From positions 2,163,595-2,227,594 of the forward strand of contig NC_006371.1 of NCBI RefSeq assembly GCF_000196255.1: a stretch of DNA of 64,000 bases, in the 5' to 3' direction. Positions 18,146 to 28,520 of this stretch are shown piece after piece (within the stretch, counting starts at the first letter, position 1; every line of letters begins with the position of its first letter). The position numbers were made by a program, and so were the translations under genes. Source of the stretch: Photobacterium profundum SS9 (GTDB lineage Bacteria > Pseudomonadota > Gammaproteobacteria > Enterobacterales > Vibrionaceae). The notes below the pieces were generated by a model. The model saw nothing but the letters and a program-made list of their open reading frames with translations. It was not told where the DNA came from and searched no databases.

Positions 18146-19075
18146 TTACTTATAAAGTGATGGTTCACCCTCAGGGCGTGTTTTAAAGCGACGATGTAAC
18201 CACAAATACTGCTCTGGGGCTTCCATAATCGAGCGCTCAACAGCCTTATTAATGTAAGCGGCAGCCGCATCATGATCCTTATGCGGAAAGGCATCTAATG
18301 GTGGGAAAATTTTCAATGTGTATTTTCCTGAATCGGTATTTCTAATCATGGCAAATGGTACAGCCGCACAATCAGAAGCATCGACTAATAAACTTGTACC
18401 TGTTGTTGTACAGGCATTTTCAACTGCAAATAGCGGTGCAAATGTCGAACGACGGCGACCATAATCATGATCAGGGGCGTACCAGACTAGCTCTCCCTTA
18501 CGTAAAGCACGCAGCATGCCTTTTACATCTTTACGATCAATCATGTCTTTGTTCGAGCGCGAGCGACCTTTATATTGAAAATAATCAAAACAAGGATTGT
18601 TATTCGGGCGATAAACACCAACACCAGGGGTGCTTAAACCAAACGCACGTGCACCTAACTCCAAATTCATCGAGTGAATAGCTATCAGTAAAACGCCCTT
18701 ACCTTTAGCCTGCAGTTTTTTGATATGCTCTATACCTTCAACTTCAACATGACGTTGCACACGCAGGTCAGGCCAAAACCATGCCATTCCAGTTTCAAAT
18801 AACGCTAAACCTGTATTTTCCTGATTCTTATGAATCAAGGCATCACGCTCTGGTTCAGACATATCAGGAAAACACAGTTCTAGATTACGCTTTACCGTTT
18901 CTCGACGACGGGATGCAAGACGGAAACTTAACCAACCTACACCTTGCCCCATACGGAATTGAATAAAATAAGGGAGCCAGCTAATCAGATATAAAATAGA
19001 TATCATCATTAACGTCGGCCAATAGCGTGGATGTAAAAAAGCTTTCTTAAACGTAGGGGGGGTAAACTTACTCAT
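18146..19075 (-). CDS. lpxL: Lipid A acyltransferase, LpxL/HtrB family
   Basis: 309 residues. A membrane-anchoring helix (residues ~18-38) is followed by the LpxL domain. The catalytic H-x4-E occurs in 'LIAIHSMNLELGARAF'. 'GVGVYRPNNNP', 'RKGELVWYAPDHDYG' and 'EQYLWLHRRFKTRPEGEPSLY' are hallmark segments of the family. It adds a secondary acyl chain (laurate or, in cold-adapted LpxP relatives, palmitoleate) to Kdo2-lipid IVA at the inner membrane. LpxL and LpxP cannot be told apart from sequence alone. It is monocistronic with its own terminator. Confidence 0.88.
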   Translation of the reverse strand: MSKFTPPTFKKAFLHPRYWPTLMMISILYLISWLPYFIQFRMGQGVGWLSFRLASRRRETVKRNLELCFPDMSEPERDALIHKNQENTGLALFETGMAWFWPDLRVQRHVEVEGIEHIKKLQAKGKGVLLIAIHSMNLELGARAFGLSTPGVGVYRPNNNPCFDYFQYKGRSRSNKDMIDRKDVKGMLRALRKGELVWYAPDHDYGRRRSTFAPLFAVENACTTTGTSLLVDASDCAAVPFAMIRNTDSGKYTLKIFPPLDAFPHKDHDAAAAYINKAVERSIMEAPEQYLWLHRRFKTRPEGEPSLYK

Positions 19076-19445
19076 AATTTGGAATTAATTCCTTATTCAT
19101 TGCACATAAAGAACGCTTGGCACTCACAATAAAAAACAGTGTATTATAGCTAACTTTAATAATTTAAGCCTAATGTTTTCCTAGTAGATGTTCACAAAAA
19201 AATAGTTTGACCGAGAAATAATGAAGTATAGACACAAATAAACAGACTGTACTTTCTTGAATAACACTGTATTAATTAAAAGATATACCCAGCGATACAT
19301 TGCGCTACTGCTGTATAATATACATCACAATAATATCATTTCATTTCTGAATAAAAGCTGAAAATTGACTATTCAGTCAGTCATCTTGCCCACACCTTCT
19401 TGGAATCTTAGATTGCTAAATCCAATGTGCATTCATCTCTCTGTA
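19076..19445. other. Intergenic, nothing recognised
   Basis: AT-rich region between the LpxL-type gene and the end of the 970-residue protease gene. It must hold the lpxL promoter. No hairpin with a T-run, repeat copy or open frame with a ribosome site was seen. Confidence 0.5.
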
Positions 19446-22358
19446 TTACCAAAAACCACCCGTAACATTGAGATAAAACTGTTCCTTCCCTAGTTCTTCA
19501 TCGAAGCCATGCGCATAACCCAAGGTAATCGGTAGTGTTAAGCCATACCCTAGCTTTGCTTCAATGGTTATTTGCACACCAGCCCCCGTTAACTGCTGAA
19601 TATTATTGCTCTCCTTCCACGCAGCACCCGAATCAATAAACACTGAACCTGAAATATCACCAATACCAACGGGATACAGCCTCCAGTTTCGCTCTAATCG
19701 ACCCAACCATGTTTCTATCTCTAGCCGTTGAGTGGCATAGCGATGACCTCGCTGTACCGATTCATCGTAGCCACGTAGTGCTTGCGTATCTCGTCCAAAT
19801 AAACGCGATTCTTCCAAAAGATCGGTTCCTCCTAATCGGAATGACTTCGCGCTATCATCAGCATAACCAAAACCTAATCGCCCAGTTAACGTGGTTCTTC
19901 CGGGGAAATCCCATGTTCCTCGCCACTGCCCTTGATATTTTTCACCGCTAAAATCGCCATTAAATAATGCGTTTGTTTCCACAATAAAATCCGCATAGTG
20001 TCCCCAGCCAATACCGGGCACATTTAAATATGTTTCACGGTTATCGAACGTAAACGCAAAGCCAAACAATGATTCATCAGCGGGTCGATATGGCGGAAGG
20101 TTAGACAAGCTAGGTTCTGATACCAGTGATTCTTTTTCCCAAGTAACACCAGCATGTAACGCTAAATCATCTTCCCATGCAGTGAAAATGTTATTACGTT
20201 GCAATAATATATTGTCATCTTGAGTAATACGCCTGCCTGTAATCTCATTACCTGCCGAGGTGTTTTGTATAAACGTTTCAAAATTATGGCTACGTTCATA
20301 AGCAAGTAACCAACGATTGTCATAACGATAACCGGCATTAAAATTGGCGACATCATTGTCAAAATCCCAAGAACTTGAAACCCAATAATTGTGCCGACTT
20401 AATGCATCAGAACCCGAGGTAACAAACCCAACTTCCGTTGAGTTATCATCAATAAAAAGTAATGGCAGCCATGTTCGTGGGCGTAAACTTGACCATGGTG
20501 TATAAGGTTCAACTGCCGATTTATCACTGGTATTCACCACAACTGGCGGATAATCATAACGACCTTGCTGGCTGTTCACCGTAAATGTTGTTAATGGCTT
20601 AGGCTGCTCAATAACCTTCAAGTGATACCCATCAGTACCATACGCTTGATAGGCTAACCCTAAATAAGGCTGCCACTGTGGCTGAAATGCCCCTCCGATT
20701 TCACGCGTCCATTGAGTTACTTCACCAGAGTTGGGGGCGATAACAAAAATATTATATATCCCCTCATAATCAGCACTGTATGCAATGCGCCCATCGGGTA
20801 AATAGACTGGACTATTTTCAGTTGCCTTTGTATCGGTAAGGGGCAGCCAATCTATATCTAAAAGAGTATTTGATGGAAGAGAAGTAATAGGCAGGCGTTC
20901 TAAATTCCAGCCTTGATGCGGTCGTTTCATTGACGCAACGACAAAGTCTCCTGTCGGTGAAATATCAAAACCACCTAACACATCACCTTGCTCACCGCGC
21001 CACACTAAGGATGTATGTGAATTTCCCGCATCAATTAACCACAGTTCACTTAATCCATCGATATTACGACTCGCTAATAACTGCCGGCCGTTTAACATCC
21101 AGCGTACTTTGCGAAAACGCAGTCTTTCTGTCAGTCTTATCCAGCCCTTATCTTGATAGAGAAATAAATCATTAATTTGTCGACCATCAGTATAATTAAC
21201 AATCCGTGATACAACTAACCCGCCAGTAGGATGCAGATCTAACGCTGTGATACCTTTGGTATTAGCGATATTTTGCCATTTCCCTTCAGACTGGTCGCTA
21301 TTATTGAGCCGAGAAATAACCGCACGATCTTCACCATTTTTACGGGCAACTAACAGCCCATGATTACCCGGTGCGGTTACTTGTAAATACGGGTTGATAG
21401 CAATATCACGCCCAGTCACTGCCTGCTGAGCGAGTTCTTTTATTTGTGAATTATAACGCGTTTCAAAATCCTGTTGAAAGTCATCCCACAATTGGAAAAA
21501 GTCTTTACCAAATACTGTTTCAGCAGAGCCATTTAATAAAAAATAGGGGAGTAATTTTCGGCTGTAATCCTGTAGAAAAAGCGCCAGTTTTTCTTCACCA
21601 TACGTTGCCACAAGGTATTCAATAAAATATGCACCATACAAATATTGCGATCCTAGCGGCCATTCACGCGAAGCCACGACAACCTGTTCAAGATCGTTAA
21701 ACTTACCGCTAGCTACTTCCATCCGCATTTGCATGTCATAAATACTGCCTTGCAATCGACCATAGCCCAGTGCTTTATTTGTTTCTAAGTAAACAGCTAC
21801 CCCTTCAATAAGCATCGAAGGCGTTAAGGCATGAGGAAATAACAAGCCATTACGACCAAGTACCTTTCGGACACCTTTTACAGCCCCTGCACCTAGCTCC
21901 ATGTGCATAATATGCGCGTATTCATGACGAATAAGCATGTGTAACCATTCATTATTCGCCTCAAGGCCATTAACATCTTCTGGGGGGCTCATGAATAAAC
22001 GGATTTGTGCAAAAGGAAACGGCGTTGCCCAGCCATTAGAAAAATCAAAATCATCGACTAAAACAATTTCGGTACGGTTTTCTGGAGCATGAAAAAAAAA
22101 TGGCAGCAGCTCGCTGTGAACACGTTCTGCAATATCTAATGATTTAGCGGCTTGTGATTGATGCCCGTCACGAAAGTGAATGGTAAAATGTTCAGATTGC
22201 TGGCTTAACCATGTTTGATTTTGGCGATCCCAAGAAACGGATTGTGCTGCCATGGCACTAGGAAGAATTAAGCCGACACAAAATAATATGCCGACTAATA
22301 GACATATATGTGTACCAATATAAACGGTTCTTTTGAGAGTACTTCCCTTTACACTCAT
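19446..22358 (-). CDS. HExxH metalloprotease / TolB-like propeller / outer-membrane barrel protein
   Basis: 970 residues from ATG 22358 (AAGGA 6 nt upstream). Residues 1-38 are a signal peptide ending AMA. Residues ~55-300 form a gluzincin-like domain with H145-E-Y-A-H149 and the third zinc ligand candidate E185 in 'MLIEGVAVYLE'. Residues ~320-640 carry repeated 'DISPTGDFVVASM / LPDGRIAYSADYEGIYNIFV' blades of a TolB/PD40 propeller. From ~680 to the end there are amphipathic strands with 'FGFAFTFDNRETYLNVPGIG' and 'RLGGTDLLEE..LFGRDTQALRGYDE', resembling a BamA/D15 surface-antigen barrel, ending in aromatic GGFW. It would display a zinc peptidase at the outer membrane. The protein's substrate and partners are unknown. 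Confidence 0.8.
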   Translation of the reverse strand: MSVKGSTLKRTVYIGTHICLLVGILFCVGLILPSAMAAQSVSWDRQNQTWLSQQSEHFTIHFRDGHQSQAAKSLDIAERVHSELLPFFFHAPENRTEIVLVDDFDFSNGWATPFPFAQIRLFMSPPEDVNGLEANNEWLHMLIRHEYAHIMHMELGAGAVKGVRKVLGRNGLLFPHALTPSMLIEGVAVYLETNKALGYGRLQGSIYDMQMRMEVASGKFNDLEQVVVASREWPLGSQYLYGAYFIEYLVATYGEEKLALFLQDYSRKLLPYFLLNGSAETVFGKDFFQLWDDFQQDFETRYNSQIKELAQQAVTGRDIAINPYLQVTAPGNHGLLVARKNGEDRAVISRLNNSDQSEGKWQNIANTKGITALDLHPTGGLVVSRIVNYTDGRQINDLFLYQDKGWIRLTERLRFRKVRWMLNGRQLLASRNIDGLSELWLIDAGNSHTSLVWRGEQGDVLGGFDISPTGDFVVASMKRPHQGWNLERLPITSLPSNTLLDIDWLPLTDTKATENSPVYLPDGRIAYSADYEGIYNIFVIAPNSGEVTQWTREIGGAFQPQWQPYLGLAYQAYGTDGYHLKVIEQPKPLTTFTVNSQQGRYDYPPVVVNTSDKSAVEPYTPWSSLRPRTWLPLLFIDDNSTEVGFVTSGSDALSRHNYWVSSSWDFDNDVANFNAGYRYDNRWLLAYERSHNFETFIQNTSAGNEITGRRITQDDNILLQRNNIFTAWEDDLALHAGVTWEKESLVSEPSLSNLPPYRPADESLFGFAFTFDNRETYLNVPGIGWGHYADFIVETNALFNGDFSGEKYQGQWRGTWDFPGRTTLTGRLGFGYADDSAKSFRLGGTDLLEESRLFGRDTQALRGYDESVQRGHRYATQRLEIETWLGRLERNWRLYPVGIGDISGSVFIDSGAAWKESNNIQQLTGAGVQITIEAKLGYGLTLPITLGYAHGFDEELGKEQFYLNVTGGFW

Positions 22359-22466
22359 CAAGGTTCCTTATTCGATTAATCCGATGCAGAATCATCATTA
22401 CATTGAATAATATAGCCTAGTTTTTGATGCCGCTATTTCCCTGTTTTGGTAAAAAATACAGATTAA

Positions 22467-22745
22467 ATCACATGGCAGATCCATCAGGGCAAACTTCACC
22501 CGATATTGGCACACTTTTCTCAACTTTCCGACGAGCAAGACACAGCAATGATGGGGGATGAGCTTAAGATGATTGGGCGATGGCATGATTTAGTCAGTGG
22601 CGCTGGAGTCGCAATCTGTGAATCTGATAGCGCTGCAGCTATATCAGCGTATGCGCTGAAATGGAATAATGATATGGATATCTCAGTGCAAGTAGTAGTG
22701 GATGACACAGCGGCTCGAAAACTAGGAGAAAGCTTATTGTTATAA
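22467..22745 (+). CDS. DUF3303-like small protein, start unclear
   Basis: The frame reads TWQIHQGKLHPILAHFSQLSDEQD, then LKMIGRWHDLVSGAGVAICESDSAAAISAYALKWNNDMDISVQVVVDDTAA. This fits the ferredoxin-like DUF3303 family, usually about 90 residues (GRWH and 'AA..A..W.....V.V.PV' features). An in-frame TAA (22464-22466) lies just before and no ATG opens this frame. Translation would have to begin at TTG 22506, losing the first strand, or the true N-terminus lies in another frame. Probably truncated or frameshifted at its beginning. Confidence 0.55.
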   Translation: MTWQIHQGKLHPILAHFSQLSDEQDTAMMGDELKMIGRWHDLVSGAGVAICESDSAAAISAYALKWNNDMDISVQVVVDDTAARKLGESLLL

Positions 22746-22761
22746 GGCTCAGCTCAATAGT

Positions 22762-22921
22762 CTTTATCTGGATAAGTAAATGGTCAGATAATTGCGTAGA
22801 GAAAATTGATAATAACAAGGAAGAAATTGAAGTAACTAGTGGTTCTAATTATAAAATTTCTAACGTAGTTATAAGCTATTTTAACCAGCAAGGATGATCA
22901 GATACTTGTCTAGATTGGTAT
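22762..22921 (+). repeat. Copy of the ~160-bp repeat family
   Basis: Matches the copy at 34727-34887 along its whole length, including 'ACTAGTGGTTCTAATTATAA' in the middle and a right end TAGATTGGTAT. The left end is slightly altered (TTTATCTGGATAAGTAAA). Confidence 0.8.
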
Positions 22922-22996
22922 AAGTACTAACTAATGCCTTTCGTTGTTGATGAGCGCTCTACAGTTCAAGTACGAATATACCTTCATCAATCACGG

Positions 22997-23203
22997 CTAT
23001 TTCACACCCATTTGCACCTTGTATTTACTGACTGCACGTTCAAATAAATCACGGTCATCATCGTCTGAAATATTATTGCTCAACTCTGCAAATGCTTCAT
23101 AACCCGCTTTGGCATTCTTCACTTTCCACACGGTATAAGCTGCCTGCTTATCTAACTCGATGCGGTTTCTTTCTGTTTGGGATAGAAGCGATAGGTTTTG
23201 CAT
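22997..23203 (-). CDS. Small cytoplasmic protein, DUF3283-like
   Basis: 68 residues, highly charged and helical: MQNLSLLSQTERNRIELDKQAAYTVWKVKNAKAGYEAFAEL, an acidic SDDDDRD turn, then a C-terminal helix. The 'LDKQA..VW..K.AK' pattern resembles the Vibrionaceae family DUF3283. Function unknown. It stands alone on the minus strand next to the tail-anchored protein gene; a shared transcript is possible. Confidence 0.6.
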   Translation of the reverse strand: MQNLSLLSQTERNRIELDKQAAYTVWKVKNAKAGYEAFAELSNNISDDDDRDLFERAVSKYKVQMGVK

Positions 23204-23306
23204 AATTGATCTCTACAGCATTACGATTAATAGCCGATCTTATAAGATTTTAGCTGTAATACCAATCGAATCATTTCACCCCTGCCCCCTAAGATCTTTG
23301 CCTACG

Positions 23307-24071
23307 CTAAAAGCCAAGTACAATTTTAAGAATAACAAAGAAAGCCACAACCACAGCCATCATCAACATTACGCTCACAACGGGGCTAATGGTTGATGCG
23401 CATGGGTTGGTAATAACATCGGCAAGCTTTGGCTCATCATCGGTGCGATCTATCGGTGCTGTAACTAAATCAGCAATATGATGGTGGGCAGTCTCGATCG
23501 CTTCTTCACTTGAATCGATTACCTGCGCGCTGAACCAGTGTTCGGTATCGACCAGTTGTTCACCCACAACAGGCAACGACTTCATCAAAGTGCCGCATCG
23601 ACGGTCAATAACCGATACCATGATCTGGTTGTCTTTTTCACCCAGCACCCAACACGGAAAATAATCACCATCTAATTTCACTTTACTTGGATACGGGTAA
23701 TCAACTTGACTAACCGCCTGTAATAACCCTTCTTGTTCTGAAAATACAGACTGTAACCCTTGCAAGCCACGCTCTAACCAATAGCTCATATTATTGCGAT
23801 AAACAGACTGGCGTAATGGTGTAACCCGCGCAAATCCACGTGCAATATATTCAATAAATGCATCAGCGATCGGTTGTTTATCTGTCCACATATCTGGGGC
23901 ATTAATTGGCGCGACATCAAGGCGGTGATAAACCGTTCCATTAGCCGCAACCAACTTAATTTGATTACCACTACCTTCTGAACACTCGACACACCATGTA
24001 CTTGCAAGCTCTGCTAATACGACAGGGTACACGCGTTCAACAGTCGCCAAATAGTGCTGATAATTTGTCAT
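23307..24071 (-). CDS. Tail-anchored protein of unknown function
   Basis: 254 residues from ATG 24071 (GAGAGGG upstream). There is no signal peptide. Residues 1-215 are soluble and contain four cysteines, including 'STWCVECSEGSGNQ' and 'IDRRCGTLM'. Residues ~228-252 are one strongly hydrophobic helix (VVSVMLMMAVVVAFFVILKIVLGF) at the extreme C-terminus, so the protein would be held in the inner membrane with its bulk in the cytoplasm. It lies beside the trailer end of the CRISPR array, but nothing else ties it to defence. No family recognised. Confidence 0.7.
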   Translation of the reverse strand: MTNYQHYLATVERVYPVVLAELASTWCVECSEGSGNQIKLVAANGTVYHRLDVAPINAPDMWTDKQPIADAFIEYIARGFARVTPLRQSVYRNNMSYWLERGLQGLQSVFSEQEGLLQAVSQVDYPYPSKVKLDGDYFPCWVLGEKDNQIMVSVIDRRCGTLMKSLPVVGEQLVDTEHWFSAQVIDSSEEAIETAHHHIADLVTAPIDRTDDEPKLADVITNPCASTISPVVSVMLMMAVVVAFFVILKIVLGF

Positions 24072-24271
24072 AGTACCCTCTCTTAATACACTGAAAAGTT
24101 AAGTAAAACTCAAAAACTAATCGACTTTAGTTCCTCTTCATCATAATAACCTTCTTGATCATTAACTTTGACTTACCTCCTAGCTTGATAATTTTTTATA
24201 CCATTTTACTTTTCATCATCCACTGCACCGCTAAAAGTGGCCGGAAGTTAACGGGAATAAAAGAACATTGG

Positions 24272-25860
24272 TCTCTAAGCTGCCTGTGCGGCAGTGAACG
24301 GTGTTTTTCATAATGGCGGTGGAATACCAGATTTCTAAGCTGCCTGTGCGGCAGTGAACTCGCTCTTTCCGTGGGTTGGGTAATGGTGATTTTTCTAAGC
24401 TGCCTGTGCGGCAGTGAACGCGATCCAGAAACAGAGTTGCAATCATCTGAATTTCTAAGCTGCCTGTGCGGCAGTGAACCACATGAGCAACCAAGTCGGC
24501 GGTCAGATTCATTTCTAAGCTGCCTGTGCGGCAGTGAACAAATAGTTACCAAGGTGAATGAAATCATTGCATTTCTAAGCTGCCTGTGCGGCAGTGAACT
24601 TGAATATAGTCCGAAGTGGCTGTGTGTTTCATTTCTAAGCTGCCTGTGCGGCAGTGAACAACTAGTTAGGGCTTGGTTGCGGTATTCAGTATTTCTAAGC
24701 TGCCTGTGCGGCAGTGAACATCAGAGATGATCGCACCGGTAACAAGAGATATTTCTAAGCTGCCTGTGCGGCAGTGAACTCCCTCGCAATCTTAATACAG
24801 CAGTTCGAACATTTCTAAGCTGCCTGTGCGGCAGTGAACTCTTAAATCAAATTGTTCGGGTTTCGTTTACTTTTCTAAGCTGCCTGTGCGGCAGTGAACA
24901 TCAATTGAAATCGATTCGACTTCTTACCTTATTTTCTAAGCTGCCTGTGCGGCAGTGAACGTGCAGACGTAGCACCAGCATGCGCTACTTATTTTCTAAG
25001 CTGCCTGTGCGGCAGTGAACTAGTCGCGCATGATTGCGGTGACTGATTCTCATTTCTAAGCTGCCTGTGCGGCAGTGAACGTGTGAAGTAAGCAGCTTGT
25101 TCAGGACTAATATTTCTAAGCTGCCTGTGCGGCAGTGAACGCCACCTGCAAACCCCGCCCCCCCGGCTAGAATTTCTAAGCTGCCTGTGCGGCAGTGAAC
25201 GTTCCTGATTATGGTGAGCGCGCCTTTATTGATTTCTAAGCTGCCTGTGCGGCAGTGAACCTCGAGCTCAATGTGAAGCGGGTCTTACTGTTTTTCTAAG
25301 CTGCCTGTGCGGCAGTGAAGAAATTCACGTGCTTATGAACAACGGCAAAAAATTTCTAAGCTGCCTGTGCGGCAGTGAACAATGCTATACACTCTCTTTG
25401 GCTTTTTCTACATTTCTAAGCTGCCTGTGCGGCAGTGAACAATGATATAAATTGATATAGCCCGTTGTTACATTTCTAAGCTGCCTGTGCGGCAGTGAAC
25501 GTCATTTGCTGCGGTTATGCAGTCCCTCATAATTTCTAAGCTGCCTGTGCGGCAGTGAACAACCCCGCAGTGGTACTTTTAATCTCAGATAATTTCTAAG
25601 CTGCCTGTGCGGCAGTGAACTTGTAGCCGATACTGATCCCTGCCATATAAAATTTCTAAGCTGCCTGTGCGGCAGTGAACCTTGAATGATGCCATGTTCA
25701 TACCTGGCGTAATTTCTAAGCTGCCTGTGCGGCAGTGAACGCCAGTTCTACGCCTTCACGTACCGCATCAAATTTCTAAGCTGCCTGTGCGGCAGTGAAC
25801 ACGAACGCGTGGTTGATGAATCGTTTGATTTTTTTCTAAGCTGCCTGTGCGGCAGTGAAC
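24272..25860 (-). CRISPR. Type I-F CRISPR array, 27 repeats and 26 spacers
   Basis: The 28-nt repeat begins GTTCACTGCC on the minus strand, with the stem-loop CTGCCGCACAGGCAG and the ending CTTAGAAA. Spacers are 32 nt except one of 33 nt (24900-24932). Transcription runs leftward from the leader at 25861. The leader-distal repeat (24272-24299) has one changed base near its end, as expected for a terminal repeat. The repeat at 25293-25320 has its first base changed from G to C. All other repeats look identical and no duplicate spacer was noticed, which suggests an actively growing or recently active array. Confidence 0.97.
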
Positions 25861-25989
25861 AAGAGATTATCAGCATAAAAATAAGTTACAACAAGAAGTT
25901 AAGTAAAAATGTTCTTTTTTACCTATATTTCTCCTCCCGATGTAACTTATTGATTTTACTGACTGATTTTTAAAGAGCATTTTTTTTGG
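25861..25989 (-). promoter_or_regulatory. CRISPR leader
   Basis: 129-bp AT-rich segment between the cas6f stop and the first repeat, holding the array promoter and integration signals. On the minus strand it contains long A- and T-runs and GGGAGGAGAAA. Individual -35/-10 boxes and an IHF site are not certain. Confidence 0.75.
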
Positions 25990-26544
25990 TTAAAACCAAG
26001 GTATTGTTGCTGTGTTGCTTAGCCCATATGAATCAAACTCATCACTAACTGATGTCGCTTGTATATCACCAAACTCAAAGAATTTGCGATATACCTGCCC
26101 TGTTGAACTACTGAATAAATCTAGGTAAGGATTATCAAACCCTTGGCTTAGCATTTTTACCTTGTAACGTTTTTCACCGTCTTTATCTATACTGCCTCTC
26201 GCGATTAAACGTTTCAATTTTGCTTTACTTAAGTTACTGCGTTTAACGGAGATAACACGATATTGAACCTGATCTGGTACAACAGTAATTTCACCTACTT
26301 GACAATACCCTGCTAATGCCCCCAACCATTTGATACCTTGTAAGTCCTTTAATAAGCTAGCATTGCCATGAATACGAAATAGCCTACCGAGTTTCAAATT
26401 CATTTGCGGGAAACTAATGCCTATTTTATTTGTATTAAGTGTCGCTAATGCTTTATGAAACTTAGTAAATACTTTACTGCTGAGTTCCGCTTCACGCATT
26501 TCTGCATCGGGTTTTAATTGAATATCAACATATGAGTCCATCAT
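25990..26544 (-). CDS. cas6f: CRISPR endoribonuclease Cas6f (Csy4)
   Basis: 184 residues; AGGAGGG precedes two adjacent ATGs. Cuts the repeat hairpin and stays bound to the 3' handle of each crRNA. The N-terminal ferredoxin-like domain contains the catalytic His in 'VFTKFHKAL' (H30), matching H29 of Pseudomonas Csy4. '[17 protein letters not shown]' (~115-131) is the arginine-rich helix that reads the hairpin groove. The ending 'IPWF' and total length fit the family. Last gene of the cas operon, next to the array. Confidence 0.93.
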   Translation of the reverse strand: MMDSYVDIQLKPDAEMREAELSSKVFTKFHKALATLNTNKIGISFPQMNLKLGRLFRIHGNASLLKDLQGIKWLGALAGYCQVGEITVVPDQVQYRVISVKRSNLSKAKLKRLIARGSIDKDGEKRYKVKMLSQGFDNPYLDLFSSSTGQVYRKFFEFGDIQATSVSDEFDSYGLSNTATIPWF

Positions 26545-26550
26545 GCCCTC

Positions 26551-27561
26551 CTAAAGCCGAATATTAGAGACATAAGCGAGCCCTTTTTTGCCAAGGTAAA
26601 AACTTGACACGCCTGCATTTTCAATAAGTGTTTTGATTTCTTGCCCTTTGGTACGGTCTACATCAATACTAATTTCTAACTGTCCACTGGCTTTAGTCAT
26701 CATCGAAGTAACTTCACCCTGCCCTTTTATCTTTTCTTTTTTTATAAAAGGATTACCCCAAATCGTTTTTTTAGGTCCTGTAGTATAACGAGCCATAAAG
26801 TCTTTTTTAGTGAACCCTCTTTTAGAAATACCACTAATTCCGCCAGCTTTCGTTTTTGCCGTCGTCATATCAAACCTTACTTCTAAGCGGGCAAGCTGCA
26901 AATACAATGCAGAACAATAAATACTAATAGGTGTAATTAACCCTTTGTTATTTAAGTATTCAATGTCAGGAAAGTGCGTTTTTAGTACTTCAACAGTTTT
27001 TGCTAAATCGCCTTGATTTTCAAGCACCTTTTCTTTGTTTAGCAATTCAAGACGATTAATAATACTCAAAGGGTCAAGTTGAATCGTAACCTCGACTTGT
27101 TGATCATTGATAATAAAATCGCAAACCTGCATAAAATCTAAATTCAAAACACTCCAAAATTGCGACGAATATTCAGATGTAAATACAGAATCTGACACTT
27201 TTATCATTCCCGTAAATGAATTTTGATCTGTGCTGCCATTCATATTTCGAATAAATGTCATTTCATTTGTAAACTGTGGGTTATCTACAAAGCTGATTTT
27301 ATCTTCCAAATCTTCAAAATAGTAGACAGCTTCGTGCGTTTTACTTCGAGCTTGATAGAGCTTTCTTTGGTCGCCAATTAGGCGATTTAGTAACCCCATC
27401 ACTGTATCTAAGGTAGTTTCACGAACCTTAAAGTTACCTTCTTTTTTTAGGTTGGTCATCGATCCTAAAAATACTCTACCCTTTTTGGGTAATTGTTCGT
27501 TATTTGAACCATCTAAAAAAGAATTTCGCCAGCATGAGTCATATTCAATGGTTATTTTCAT
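26551..27561 (-). CDS. cas5fv: Type I-F2 Cascade subunit Cas5fv
   Basis: 336 residues. Starts [22 protein letters not shown] and ends '[19 protein letters not shown]', as in the Cas5 variant of I-Fv systems. In the Shewanella putrefaciens complex this subunit binds the crRNA 5' handle and contacts the PAM, replacing both Cas5f and the missing Cas8f large subunit. It sits 8 bp after cas7fv and its TAG overlaps the ribosome site of cas6f, so the three are co-transcribed. Assignment rests on order, size and recognised N-terminal text; Cas5 and Cas7 folds are hard to prove by eye. Confidence 0.85.
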   Translation of the reverse strand: MKITIEYDSCWRNSFLDGSNNEQLPKKGRVFLGSMTNLKKEGNFKVRETTLDTVMGLLNRLIGDQRKLYQARSKTHEAVYYFEDLEDKISFVDNPQFTNEMTFIRNMNGSTDQNSFTGMIKVSDSVFTSEYSSQFWSVLNLDFMQVCDFIINDQQVEVTIQLDPLSIINRLELLNKEKVLENQGDLAKTVEVLKTHFPDIEYLNNKGLITPISIYCSALYLQLARLEVRFDMTTAKTKAGGISGISKRGFTKKDFMARYTTGPKKTIWGNPFIKKEKIKGQGEVTSMMTKASGQLEISIDVDRTKGQEIKTLIENAGVSSFYLGKKGLAYVSNIRL

Positions 27562-27569
27562 TTAACCCC

Positions 27570-28517
27570 CTACTTAACGTAAAAATACTGAGCATATTGA
27601 GATTGTGGCTCAGTTACTATTTCTGACTCATCGCGCTTAATACGCATCATTTTATGACTGTCGTTATAGTCCACTGTTATTTCATCAACATACATATAAC
27701 CCTTTGCTTGGCGAATACTTAAGTCGGCAATGCGTGATAAAGTCTGTTCAACCAATGCTTTTACTGCGTCATCATTAAGTAATATGCCACATTCACCTTC
27801 TTCAAAAATGGTGCCCTTGCGCACATAGTTGCTATGGAAAGCGGCTACTGGGTTGAGTGATGGGTTAAGCGTTTTGATAAAGCTTTGTACAGCCTCCGCC
27901 ACTTCTTCGCCCTGACCTTCTTTTATTACCATGCTGGCTCGATCGAATTTTTTATCTAACGAAATAAATTGCAACTGTTCAATACTGATTGAGCCATAAG
28001 AAATATATTCCGTATCGCCAAAAGTTGTTTTAGAAAAGAAAGAAGAACTGTCACGTTCACCTGCTTGACCAAATTGTTCAAAATTACCATTTCCTAATTG
28101 ATCAACAAAATCTTCAATTAATAAAGGACTGGTTCTTTTGCATTGGCTTGACGGCACAACATAACCACGTATCAACCCAGTAATAGATGCGAGTACTTTT
28201 TCTAAATTTTTATCAGCCGCAAAATGCAAATCAAATGCTTGAGCTTTAAATAAATGATGACGAATACAATTTTGGCTAATATATAAAGGCGTTTTTTTGA
28301 AATCTATATCCGTAGCTTCTTTCTTATACTTATAGCCCGTTTCCTCTTTTATTTTGCCCGTTAAATTCGTATAACCACGAAGTTTAGGTAAAGTATGATT
28401 ATCAACGGTTTTACCATTGTCACCCGTGAGAGTCGTCGGCCCATTCCAGTTCACCACACCATGACCTAATGCTTTAATTTTAAAATCAACACTTTTAATT
28501 CCCGTTACTTTTTGCAT
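27570..28517 (-). CDS. cas7fv: Type I-F2 Cascade backbone subunit Cas7fv
   Basis: 315 residues. A RAMP-like protein directly after cas2-3, the position of cas7fv in I-F2 loci. It contains a long positively charged N-terminal half ([30 protein letters not shown]) and '[12 protein letters not shown]', likely crRNA-facing loops. Multiple copies coat the spacer part of the crRNA. Only 3 bp separate it from cas2-3, so translation is probably coupled. No csy1 (cas8f) or csy2-like gene exists in the locus. Confidence 0.85.
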   Translation of the reverse strand: MQKVTGIKSVDFKIKALGHGVVNWNGPTTLTGDNGKTVDNHTLPKLRGYTNLTGKIKEETGYKYKKEATDIDFKKTPLYISQNCIRHHLFKAQAFDLHFAADKNLEKVLASITGLIRGYVVPSSQCKRTSPLLIEDFVDQLGNGNFEQFGQAGERDSSSFFSKTTFGDTEYISYGSISIEQLQFISLDKKFDRASMVIKEGQGEEVAEAVQSFIKTLNPSLNPVAAFHSNYVRKGTIFEEGECGILLNDDAVKALVEQTLSRIADLSIRQAKGYMYVDEITVDYNDSHKMMRIKRDESEIVTEPQSQYAQYFYVK

Positions 28518-28520
28518 GAT

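Noticed and set aside
23258..23282. ATACCAATCGAATCATTTCA resembling the end of the 160-bp repeat family
   Set aside because: Only about nine bases match; too short to call a copy.
24196..24730. Open frames with repeated 'SLPHRQLR', 'VHCRTGSLE' and 'FLSCLCGSE'
   Set aside because: They are translations of the CRISPR repeats, not proteins.
26551..28517. Possibility that the two RAMP genes are Csy2 and Csy3 of ordinary I-F1
   Set aside because: No csy1 is present, gene order is cas7-cas5-cas6f after cas2-3, and the N-terminal text fits the I-F2 variant.
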